Origin: Doris montereyensis
Lineage: Eukaryota > Mollusca > Gastropoda > Nudibranchia > Dorididae
Assembly: GCA_037039925.1 (NCBI GenBank)
Contig: JAXRKP010000318.1
Span: 93,501-157,500, forward strand
Direction of reading: 5' to 3'
DNA: 64,000 nucleotides
Part shown: positions 40,758-51,900 of the stretch, piece by piece
How the letters are laid out: each line of letters begins with the position of its first letter
How positions within the stretch are numbered: the first letter of the stretch is position 1
Notes under the pieces: generated by a model
Databases searched by the model: none
The model's input: the letters and a program-made list of their open reading frames with translations, nothing else
What the model was told of the DNA's origin: nothing
Made by a program: the position numbers and the translations under genes

Positions 40758-40971
40758 TTTAGCATCAAATAAGTCACGAGAACGATAATATTCCTCGTTT
40801 GTAAATTTAATGACGATAAACAATAACATGGAATATCATGGTTATCATGAAGAGATTGAGGTCAGCAACAAATTTGTCATTCAGTAGTTATCCCGTCAAC
40901 CTCAGTAACTAGTTCAAGTCAGTCCTAGCAGTTCCAAAAGGTCAACAAGGGATGTAACTCATGTCGCTACA
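40758..40971 (-). repeat. 5' LTR (right) of the Ty3/gypsy element
   Basis: In element orientation it begins TGTAGCGACATGAG and ends near ATGCTAAA. It is 214 bp and is followed by the target duplication CAGT at 40972-40975. Confidence 0.85.
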
Positions 40972-42004
40972 CAGTCATTCACAATTTGCAACTTTCACAG
41001 TCCACTTCAAACATGCTATAATGAATTCATTTATAGCATCATCTATCCTCTCCCTTCCCAGTCTCACTTACAAACACACAATATGACCAGATAAAACATA
41101 TACTCATACATATTAACACAATACAAATTACATGTCATGAAAAGGCCATTATAATTCAAATATGATATGAAATTGAACCGTTCAATAACAATCTAGTTGG
41201 AAGAGAAAAAAGGAAAAGGTTACTCTAGGCATCATTTAGAACTGGTAAGTACTTTGGTAAGGAATCAACCAATTTTAAACTGGGAAACAAGGAATTCTGG
41301 TAGCATGACAAATAACTAAATAACAGTGACAATTAGAATGACATCTTTTATTTTTCTTGAGAACAATATAAAAACGTTGCTTTCAAAAACTTAAGTCAAT
41401 CAATTTGATTGTCACTTTTGAAAAAGTTTTCCAGAAAATGAGCTAGCCTTAACACATATGATTTGACTATGAGAAAATTGAAAGAAAGCTTTCCTTACAC
41501 ACTGTGTGGGATGGGTTTTTCTGAGATTAACAGCATTAAAAAACAAAACAAATGTAGAGCATGATATATCATACATCAAATATTATGTACAAGTAAAAAG
41601 TATATTATGAGTGTGAGAGTAAGAGAGAAATTGTCATGCTTCTCCTCACTCCATCAAGGTCCAAACCAGCCATAGACCGGCATCCTTTTCAAAGGACCTG
41701 TTTGTCTTAGTGCTATAGATACTTAATAGATACGCTCTGACTCTATCGACATCAAAGCCTTGAAATAACTTTATTTTATTACTACTGACTGTATTACGAG
41801 ATTTGAGATAAAATACTCCAGTTTATCATCATGTATGAAACACTGCAGACCATCTATTGCTTTATCGGGGATGGATATCATCTGTCTTAACTGTCTAATT
41901 CAAAGTGAAAACCATTGTGGAAAATAAACAACCTTACCTAAAAATACAACAGTTTACCAGTTATTACACTAGCAGATTATGTAAGATATTTCACTCTCTA
42001 CAAA

Positions 42005-42140
42005 AAAAGCGGGCAGTTGGTAGGCACTACTGGTAGGTCCTACTTCTTTACTTTCGACAGTCTTTCATCTTGCTGTTTCCTCTGAATTCATCCTGAGATC
42101 TCCGCACTGGTGGACAGGTAAAGTTCACTGAAACAAACTA
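42005..42140 (+). mobile_element. SINE body II fragment
   Basis: Headless copy: 'ggtaggtcctacttctttac', 'atcttgctgtttcctctgaa', 'catcctgagatctccgcac', then 'ggacaggtaaagttc'. It lies about 220 bp downstream of the OXLD1 stop. Confidence 0.7.
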
Positions 42141-42322
42141 CAATAAAAACTAAAAACAATATAATACTGAAAATGCCCATAGAAAGAATCAAATTTTAGT
42201 ATGAAAAAAGAATCCATTTTTTTAAATTATTCTTTTTGGGAAATAAAAAATAAAAAAGGATTCTTTCTTTTATGAGAATAGTACACAAAAGCATGATGCC
42301 AAAATTATAAATATCAATAATC

Positions 42323-42328
42323 TTTATT
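42323..42328 (-). promoter_or_regulatory. Polyadenylation signal for OXLD1
   Basis: AATAAA on the minus strand about 35 nt beyond the OXLD1 stop codon. Confidence 0.55.
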
Positions 42329-42362
42329 TACAAAGCTTGTTAGTCTTCTAATTCAAGTTTTG

Positions 42363-42805
42363 TCATAATCCTAGTTCAAGTTTGATGAAAGCTTTCAAAG
42401 AAGGGTCCTCTATTTGGTCTAAGGCTTTAAGGGCCTGTTCACCACCATCTCCGTAGTATTCTTTCAGCTCCTCGGCATAAGAAATCCATACACAATTTGC
42501 ACAGCCACTCATACAGCAGGTGATAGGGGCTTCTGGTGGCCGACCTTTACCAGGCACAACAGATATTGTCTTCAACGATGCCGTAACTTACGTGGAATCT
42601 CGGGTGTCATTTGTATCACACCCAAATCTACTGCAATTTTATTTTCCGATTGATCTTTTTCTTCTTCAAGTTTTTCATCATCACGTTCCAATGTTGAGAA
42701 TTGACATGAAGGGTTTTTCCATGAAGCCTCCTTGACAATATTGCAGGAGCATGTTGGCTGTTGTAGTGAATTAAGAGTTCTCAAAACTTTTATCCACCTG
42801 GACAT
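42363..42805 (-). CDS. OXLD1: Oxidoreductase-like domain-containing protein 1
   Basis: The minus-strand start MSRWIKVLRTLNSLQQ resembles a basic, acid-free mitochondrial presequence. A charged linker follows (DDEKLEEEKDQ). The C-terminus carries the family's cysteine signature CCMSGCANCVWISYAEELK, then GGEQALKALDQIEDPSLKAF and a short end. Human OXLD1 has the same CCMSGC..CVW block and a similar ~147 aa length. Its biochemical activity is not established. As written the frame breaks at 42572-42576 (TGA); one extra base in the T run would make a single ~147-codon frame. A 22- or 47-bp intron would also be needed otherwise, which is too short to be likely. The gene is head to head with CCDC137. 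A distorted partial copy lies inside the gypsy element at 38320-38806. Confidence 0.88.
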
Positions 42806-45200
42806 TGATAATGCTTTTAGGCTCTGCTTGACATTTCGTGCAACACTGTATCAATTCTTGTTTTGTCTGAAATTTAATAGAAAGCAGAAAAATTGAAAGA
42901 CAATAAGTGCATTTGCTTAGTTATTTGTTTTCCAAAAGAGAAATAACAGTACTTCCCCTTTATAAGAATAGTTTTCCTTGTCCCTAGAGGTGATCACATG
43001 ATCCTCAAATCAAAACCCTAAACATTAGTCAATATCTAATGGTTAAGCAAGTTGGAGAAAAGCATGTAGTAACACTCCACTGTATCATATTGCTTCTTTT
43101 ATTCATTTGAAATTTATTTGGGGATTTTGGACAGGGAGAGCTGTGTGAGCAACTTTCACACCGATCATGCTCAGACAACTTCATACAAACATATTTCTTT
43201 AACATTCCCTTTAGACTACACTTGTATAGTTTATAAATATTAAAACATATGCTAAATTTTTGGGCTTTCCCCAGTTAATATATTTAACAAATCAAACTGT
43301 CATTTGGTCAACAACTCTATTGCCAAGATCTTACAATCTGAAGCATCACAATGACAAAAGCTGATGCATGTAATTAAACAAACAGCCATGAAGGAATGCA
43401 TGAATGCTTTTCAATTAAATCAATTTCAAAATATAAATGGCTATCAAAAAACAGAAAGTGACACATGTAGAAAATAATTAAATAAATTCTTTTTATTTAT
43501 TTTTTGTTCTAACCTGTAGCATTATATATGGGATTTCTCCATAAATCTGGGTTGTTTCCCTCCATGCCATTTGTCTTCTTTCTTATGACTGACCTCATTA
43601 ACTCCTAAATACCAATAAAGTCTTACGCAACTTAGGGTTAGGAAATCAGGGCTGGATTCTAGATGTGAACTATATTATGTGTCTTAATTTAATTAAACAA
43701 AGTCTGCTCTGAATTGGGAAAAGAGGAGGGATGGTTAACTAAGTTTACAACATATGATTGGACAGGTTTATAGAAACAAAGAACCTGGCTATGGCCTAGA
43801 ACTGTGTATCATTGGTCTTAAGTCATCAAACTGAACAAATCTCCATTCTTATGACAAGTTTGATATAAAAAAAACAATATACATGTACTAAAAGAAGATA
43901 GAATAAAATAGATAAAAAATGAAAATGAAAAATGGAAGGAAAAAAATAATACAATCCTACCCATTCCCGCCCACTCTCTGTTTCAACATTGCTTTCTTTC
44001 CTTCTTGCCGTTAAAGCTTACCTTCTTTTCTGTTTTCCTTAGAAAAAAGAAACAAAAACAAATAAAAACTGAAAAAATACAATACAATGGTATATACATA
44101 AAAACAAAACAAAAATACCCCAGACTGAACACTGAACGTCAGTTGATTTCATGATCAGGGGAAGTGATAATTTTTTTAAACACACTTAATGATTGTTCGC
44201 CTTGAAACAGACACTGTCACACTACGGATAGTGCCATAGGAAGACAAGGGAACAGACCCTGTGACACCAAGCTCCAATTGTACTACTACTACTTCTGCAG
44301 TGATTCTCATGCAGTGTGCCTACATTGTATTGTTAGACGTCAAGGTTACCACTGGCCCAACAGTGGGTAGTATAATATGATATTTAAGTGTACAAATTAC
44401 CGCCGTTTAATCGGACATACTTAATAATCTGACACAATCGTTGAGAACAAAATAAACCTCTTTGTTCTCTATGAGAGATCAAAAATTTTTATTCAGACAC
44501 TCATTTTCAGCAACAAATTAGTATTTTGTAGTTAACGTTGTACGTAATCGAATACTCGATGCACCTAAAAGATTTCAGAGCAATTGGGAAGTTTGAAAAC
44601 TGTTTCAAACAACAATGGCTATTCCAATCTTATCCACTTCATACCACATGGCCCCGGGTGTCAAAGTTCATGCTTTGAATTGAACTATGACCCATGAAAG
44701 ACGGTTGACTGTAAAGGTGACTGTGACCTCAACTCATGGATTTTCTGTTTTCACACCTTTCCTGAGCCCAGCCGAGACCGACAGGAATGCTAGCCTATAC
44801 GTAATGCAGGTCTCTCGGTCTATTACAAATCTCTCCATCTTCCCTCTTTTTGTCTGTCTCTCCTCTCTCTCTCCCTCTTTCCTGCCTTCATCTTTCTCTT
44901 CAACACTCTCCCTCCCTTCATGTATTCTCTTCCCACCCCCCTCTCTTTTAAACTGTCTCTCTCTCTCTCCTTCCCCCTTCATGTCTTTATCCTCTGCTGT
45001 ATGAGTGTGTATGTGTGTGTCTCTATCTGTGTCTATCTGTATCTCCTCTTTCTTTCTTTCTATCTGATTTGTGAATTTCCCAACACACAGCTCTGCAAAG
45101 AATATAAATTTGAAATGTGATGAGCAATTGAACACATCCTGCTTTTCAGCTACTATAAATCTGTCTGTAAAATGCATGTTCGCCTATCGGACAAAATATC
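42806..45200. other. OXLD1 upstream DNA, no further gene seen
   Basis: AT-rich. Bases up to about 44376 align collinearly with the interior of the gypsy element. The CT-rich stretch at about 44845-45000 yields low-complexity frames only. Confidence 0.5.
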
Positions 45201-45204
45201 TAAT

Positions 45205-45550
45205 AGTACATTTTTTGCTGAATTTATAGTCTGTATCCCCGCACGAGTGCAGGCTCGCCGACTGTACATCATTTATCCCCCAGCAGGCCATTTCATTCAA
45301 AAACCTCTCAACTCCCCTGAGGAAAATACTGTACAACAGCCTGTTAGGTGTTTTGTACTAACACTCTGACAAGATATTTCTCTACCTATAACTGGGTACT
45401 CATTCACACCTGAGTCAAGTGAGGAATGTAGAGTAAAGTACCTTACCTAAGAGTACAACTTAGTGAAAAAACCCTACATGTGCCAGCTGTGGGATTTGAA
45501 CGAATGTCATCGTGATCACCAGCTCACAACACTACGGTTCAGCTACAACG
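45205..45550 (-). mobile_element. tRNA-derived SINE, family 3
   Basis: The minus-strand head has a B-box-like GTTCAAATCCC near 45495. The 3' half ('cagcctgttagg', 'ccccagcag', 'atttcatt') matches 62860-63025. The middle contains the 'gggtactcattcacacctga' block. Confidence 0.6.
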
Positions 45551-47767
45551 ACAGTGGTAGACTATCTATTATAACACCAATTCACCCTGGTTATTGCTTG
45601 AGCACAAATGTGGAAACATGACCAATATCATCATTTACAAAACGTTTACTTTTTTCCTGTCCCAAAAATACATACTTTGTAACAATTCAGGCTTCTGCAG
45701 TGCTACGGACATCTGAATGTCATAGATCTAAACAAAATCGAAACGACAGATAGAAGATCATTTCAATATAATTCCTGCTGCTTGATTTAAGTTTAACAAA
45801 CCTAGTCAACTGTATAAATGCCAGTGGTAACTTAGCATATTATAAAGGGAATGGCGTTATAACAAACACATGCTTTGCCAGTATTGAACGAGAGAGACAA
45901 TCAATATTTGCTTAATCAAGTAGAGAGGGTGGTGAAATGAGTGTGGGGATGAAACATGACACATAGTACTGATACTTTTGTGTGTTTATGACTAAAGTTA
46001 TCTTTGAGCAAGGCAAGCTAGATTCTACTCACCTGCATCACTTTAGGTAGGTGATGGTCATGCATGCTGTCGGTATATCCTATTGTAGTCTACAGGGTTT
46101 ATTAACAGACGTTAAAACAATCATTAGCTGATAGCTTATATGAGTTATTTCATTGATTTTGTTATATTGTCTGATTCGCACAAATGTGAAAAGCTGCCAG
46201 TAAGCAAGAATGGCCATTTAGTAGTAGACAGTACAGCAATATTTGAATGGAATCAGAAAAGTTGAACACGAAGGCCAATGTGAAAAAAAAATTAACAACA
46301 ACTTGTCAACTCTAGATTCTAAAACTAGAGTATAAAAGATCTAGAGGTAAATATTATATATCTAGATGCAACGTCAACAAATTTATTTCAATAACATCTC
46401 TTTAATTTGATAAAAAGTTCTCATTTCATTAACAATAAATTTTGTTCCATACAATAGCTAACAAGAATCTCATGTGAACATATTTTGTCTTAGAGTGGGT
46501 GGTTGTTTTGCTGTTAAATGTAGCTAAGCTGATGTTACAGGTACAGTAGCCGCCTTCATGTTATTAAGGGAAACCTGGGACATTCCATGGCATCAACCAA
46601 TCAAAATGCATAGTTTATAAAAATGGGTCATATCTTTTACACGATTGACTATTTTTAAATATCTTCCAACGCCATAGATCTAGTTTCCTTTCTTATATGA
46701 CCCTTACTTCTTGTCCCTAGGTAGCCAAGTTGATGTTACATCAGTCTAGATTCTAGATGTCTATTTTATACTCAATTTAATTCATTCTAATTTCTCATTT
46801 TGACAAATAATAAAAATAGTCTAAACACTTAGATAGATCTATCTAGCTAGGAGTACGAATAACATAACATGACAAGTGTTAGGTATTAAGGTGTGACTGT
46901 AAGTAAGATCAGCAAGGAGAAATGAATGAAATGGAAAGGATTAATCTAGCAGCTAGGTATAATAAAGTCACCAGAAGGCCCTTCCAATAACTATTTCCTT
47001 TTCTCACCAGCTGGATTTACCTAAAGCTTACCTTTTACATGTTTTCAAATATTACACTTTAATGTATAGTGTACTATGGTATGGCAAATAAGCATTCGCT
47101 GACGGTCACCTTCGATTCTTTGTAGGTGTATATATTTACTTAAACAACACTTACTTCAATCCTGATAACTTTCGTTTTCGATAAGGTATTGAGTATATTG
47201 TATTCCGACTCCTTCTTCGGATTCGATATTCTCAAGGAATAGATAGATCTAGTTAGATAAGGTTCCGCTTGTGGTTAAAATTAGAATAGATAAGAATTTA
47301 TTAATGGCCTTTACTTGCGTTTAATTTAATACGTATTGTGAGCTGAAAGAAGATAATATCAAAAAAGAAGATTGAAGATGTATCTATCCTTGCACAATTT
47401 TTAAATAGAACTCACTCTGCGCAAGTGTTTTAGAACGTTTAGTGTAGAATACTCGATTACAAAAGAGAGAGGAATGAACTTTTCTAACATTGGAGTCTAT
47501 TTTAATCTTCCTCTTTCATTTTCTCTTTTTCCTCAAACTCATGCTTGCTTCGCAATGGCAAAACTTGTAAACCTCAACGCAGTAGGAAACATAAGAAATT
47601 GAAATCTGTTGGTGCGGACAGTCGTGGTAAAGGAGGACACCGGTAAATACAAATTTAATATGTTTATGCAATCACGATTCTCCTTACTAAGCTGACTCCA
47701 TCGATGTAATACTTCAATAAATACGCTTCTCACTTGTCTCAATTTCTCTATCTGAATCGTATCTGTA
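45551..47767. other. No gene recognised
   Basis: AT-rich DNA between OXLD1 and CCDC137. Promoters of both genes could lie in this gap, but no motif is distinctive. Confidence 0.4.
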
Positions 47768-48053
<286 letters not shown>

Positions 48054-48316
48054 AATGATGTCTAGATCTTCACCTAGATGTCCAGTGTTCTGTTTAAGTT
48101 TGTATTAATATAATGATAACCAACACTTTGAGAGACATTGACATAAATCTCCATATATTACACTCAAACCTTACTGTGCTGTGCTGTGCAGTGTCCTGCT
48201 AGTGCTAAAGCCATTACACTTATCGCTAGCTTTTCACCTTTGTACAGATCAGACAGAAGACAGTAATAGTACAGTGGATGTTGCATAAGTCAATTTTTAT
48301 CTAGAGATCTAAATCG

Positions 48317-48392
48317 ATGGGTTTTTTTAGTCCCATCCCCAACAATTTGTTTTACGTCATTGAAAACTCTTCAAGTAGACATCAAAATCAAG
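48317..48392 (+). other. Candidate first coding exon of CCDC137
   Basis: An ATG at 48317 opens 25 codons ending in an excellent donor (CAAG|GTAAGT). It ends in phase 1, whereas the next clear exon needs phase 2. It is therefore either a 5' UTR exon or carries one more indel. Tentative. Confidence 0.3.
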
Positions 48393-48985
48393 GTAAGTAA
48401 CACTTCCTTTCAAGTCTATGTGTTTTTCAAGGCTCGTAGTGTAGTCGAAACTGAATGAAAATAGGATTGCATAAAGTCGATGTTTCAATTGCATTCACAA
48501 CCGTCAACCCCCAAATTAGAACATGATTTAAAATAAAAATGTACCTGTATTGATGATTATTAATAGCTACTTTACACTTGCAAAAGAATACAGGCTGGCA
48601 CCACACTCTATCCTAAGTGAGTAAATAGCTTTAAAATGGTTTATTGTGTTTCAAAATTTGCACTTAGAATGCTTCAATTTGTACACATGATCTAAGTATT
48701 GATCTGTTCCTTAATATACCGGATTCTGACAACCATCAGTCCATTTACAAAGCAGGTCTTTTTTAAAAAAAACATTTTCAAGTAATGTTTTAAGAAATTT
48801 CTTTTCCTGTTAGCTTCTCTATCGATTATTGTGGATAAAATCTATCATTTTTTCTTCTATTACATAACACAGGCTTTAAGTCAATATGGTTTCAAAACCT
48901 GCCAATGATGTCTGATTTTGCTCTTTTCTTTTTACTTAAAAAGGAGGTCTCATTTTTAAAAGTGTTCACATCAAATTCTCAACAG

Positions 48986-51900
48986 GCGGGCAGAAGGACT
49001 CAATCAAAAGCCAAAATCCTTCCTTCAAGAAATACCAAGAAAACTCAAAGATCTTGGGATTGCGATCAAAGATGTTCAAGAGGGACGCCTTGGGAAAAAA
49101 AGCAGGAATAAATATATGAAGAAAGGAGATGGTAAGGATGAAGTGTGTAGATTCACTCCAACCCAATTTGATATTCATTCAGAGGGCCTTTTTCACAGCC
49201 CCACTCCTTCCCAATTACCTGACTTTTCTTCTTATTTTGCTTTCTCTGATTCACCAAGTCAAACAGAAACTTTAGCAAATTGTTACAATTATTACTATTT
49301 GTATTTCCCAAGTATTCTTTTTCATCAGATAATTTAATTGATGTATTTTTTTCAACACAATATATTTTAATAACTTAAACTTGCTATAATGAATTAACAA
49401 GAATTTTTTTTTGTTTGCTCATACACCAGCACCTAAAAAGAATGATACCTTCACCATACAACAAAACTCGTCAAAGTTAGACAAACGACAGAATGAAGAG
49501 AACTCAAAGTCATCTGACATCTCTCCTCAAAAGGGTAAAAAGATGGGAAAACGCAAACAACAGTTGACAAAGGAAACCATCGAGGACTATATCGACAATT
49601 TGAAACCTACAAGACCTTTATTAGAGTCTTTCAAGTTCAAGAAGAGAAAAGATGAGTCAAAACAGTCATTTATGAGACGAGTCAACACAGAAACTGATCA
49701 GACTATCAAAATGTCGGTTGTAGCCGACCACTTTGATGTAAGTATTCAATGTAAATGTTTTAATAATGTATGAAGATGATAGTTGTTTGTATTAATGGTA
49801 TCACTTCAAAAATACTTATAAAGCAAAGACAGGAAATTCTAAGTCTACAAACTGTTGAGAACGTACACAAAAATGAAGAAAGAGTTTAAAGTTGTGAGAA
49901 GGACAGTTTCATACATAATGTGATTATTGACTTGCTTGTGAACTAAAGGGGAATTCAGTAGTCCAGAGGCAAGGTGACGGCTTCTCAACTAAAAGCTAAT
50001 GGGTTTGGGCCCTGCCAACGGCTGAAATTTTTTTTAGAGCAAAATCTACCCCCCCTGGTCCAGGTAGGTGAATCGACATCTAGTTCCATTGGAGACAGTA
50101 AAAAGGAGGTCCCGTGTGCAGATCACAACACTCTGTGCACTTTAAAGATCCCATGGCTGTTTACAGGGCCATCAGGGCAAAAATTAAAATCCTACCAAAA
50201 CCCCCAAGATCACCTTAATTGTGGATGTGGATAAATCAAATCAAAATTATGAACTTGTTCAATATTTACAACAGTTTTGAAATAAATTCCAGTGAAAAGT
50301 GTCCAAACGTCATTTTTAGTTTCTATCCATCTTTTATTTATCCTATAAAACTACTGCTTCATCCCACCTACCTGGCAATTTGAAGTGACTACATGTATTT
50401 GAATTGTTGCAAGAACGAATATTTACTGAGGAAGAACAATATAGCATGGCATTTCAAGTCGTGCCCTGTGTTAGGCTATCAACCTCATTACAGCAAAGAC
50501 ATGATAAAAGTATAAATTAGTCATACTAAATTAACTAATGTTGAACTTATTGATGTTTTAACTCTTTTAACTCTTCATGTTATCATTATTATTTTTTTAA
50601 ACTTTTATGTTATCTTTTCAGGTCAGTGATACAGATAAAATTGAGAAATTGATTAAAAGAAAGACTTCAGGCAAAACTGATCAGAAGAAAGAGTGAGTTG
50701 AGTTCCAGGTGGTACATTTCAGATTAGTTAAACTTGCACTCCTCTGTCTTCATTGTATTATAAAAAGCATTATGCCATAATGAATTTATGTTAATTTTTC
50801 TCTTTAATTGATTACCTCTGATATAGAATTTATTGGTCTTGATTGCAGGTGTCTGATATTTTCCATTCAATAATTCTAACTATGCATAATATTTCAGTTA
50901 GTGTTACTGTTAGTTGCCAAGTTCTTGATGTTTTGCTAAACCAGCATGTTTTTGTTGGGTTTTTTTTTTATAGGAAACCCAAAAGTCGAAAGAAAAGGAA
51001 AGCTGAAGCACGAAAAGAGAAAAAACTATGATGAATTTAAAGCTCTGGAAGGTAATTCTCCTTGTACATATCTAATGTGTTTTAGTCAGATATAACGAAA
51101 TACAAATTTAGGGTTCCCTCTTTATTGGGAGGGGGGGCACCTGGACTGGCGAGTGTGGGACTAAAAGGTTGATTTTCTCTTATTTGCATATTCGGGTAGA
51201 ACAATCATTTATCTACAAGTTTATGGCAAAAAAAAATGTCCATGTGACATATAATTTTTATTTTACCAAATATTTTGACGTTAATTTCCTTGACACTGAC
51301 TGAGAAGATGGCAATAAAAACCTGTGTATTCGCGGTTAATCGCCAAATGTGGCAACACCAAGGTTGCCTGGCTTCTGCCGACACTGCATGTCAATTCGGC
51401 CAACCACTGTGTAACGTAAGAGGCGTTGCGCGTCAGTGTGTATGTAAATACACGCACAAGCATAGGAATGGGGGGGGCTGGTCATTCTGATGTCTGTTTT
51501 CGCAACAGTGCACATCTAAACCTAGATTTATAATCCTCTTTACATTAGTAACAATGCCAGAGACTGTTGAAAGAGTAAGGGGCTGCTACAAGGGAAGCCC
51601 GTCTCAAGCGTTTGTTTTGTGTTATTTTCTTTTGATTTCTTTACTTGCATTTTTCTCGAAATGTAGTTTTTTCACACTAAAATTCTATCTTTTTCACCAT
51701 TTACCGAACGATTTGTATTATATTTGGCACACAGGTTCCCCTTGTCAGTGTTAATAGAATGACGTCGGGGTTTTTTAAATATTTTGTGAACTTTTTTAGA
51801 GGTTTTTTTGTTTGTAATAAAAATGAGGTTTTTGTATGTTCACGATATATACGTTATTTTCAAGAATTCATTTTTTTTAAAACTATCCAAAATATTTTTT

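Larger units (their letters stand above)
36615..40971 (-). mobile_element. Ty3/gypsy LTR retrotransposon insertion, internal sequence hybridised with host DNA
   Basis: Two ~210-bp LTRs and CAGT target duplications bound a minus-strand element. Traces follow gag-PR-RT-RNaseH-IN order. A capsid-like stretch lies near 40180-39960 (LPADVRTIIASNFDDL). The protease has DTGAEVSV near 39740 with a C-terminal part down to about 39541. RT pieces lie at about 39320-39080 (KLSAAKAEFLKMERM, IQDF-like end), an RNase H-like FFSQSL near 38420, and integrase-like scraps at about 38150-37400. No intact frame exists. Short blocks identical to host DNA at 40976-44376 are interspersed throughout, so part of the apparent decay is probably an artefact. 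Confidence 0.85.

Noticed and set aside
44734..45177. 147-codon minus-strand frame rich in Glu, Arg and Lys
   Set aside because: Mostly the complement of a CT-rich stretch, with no conserved motif or splice context.
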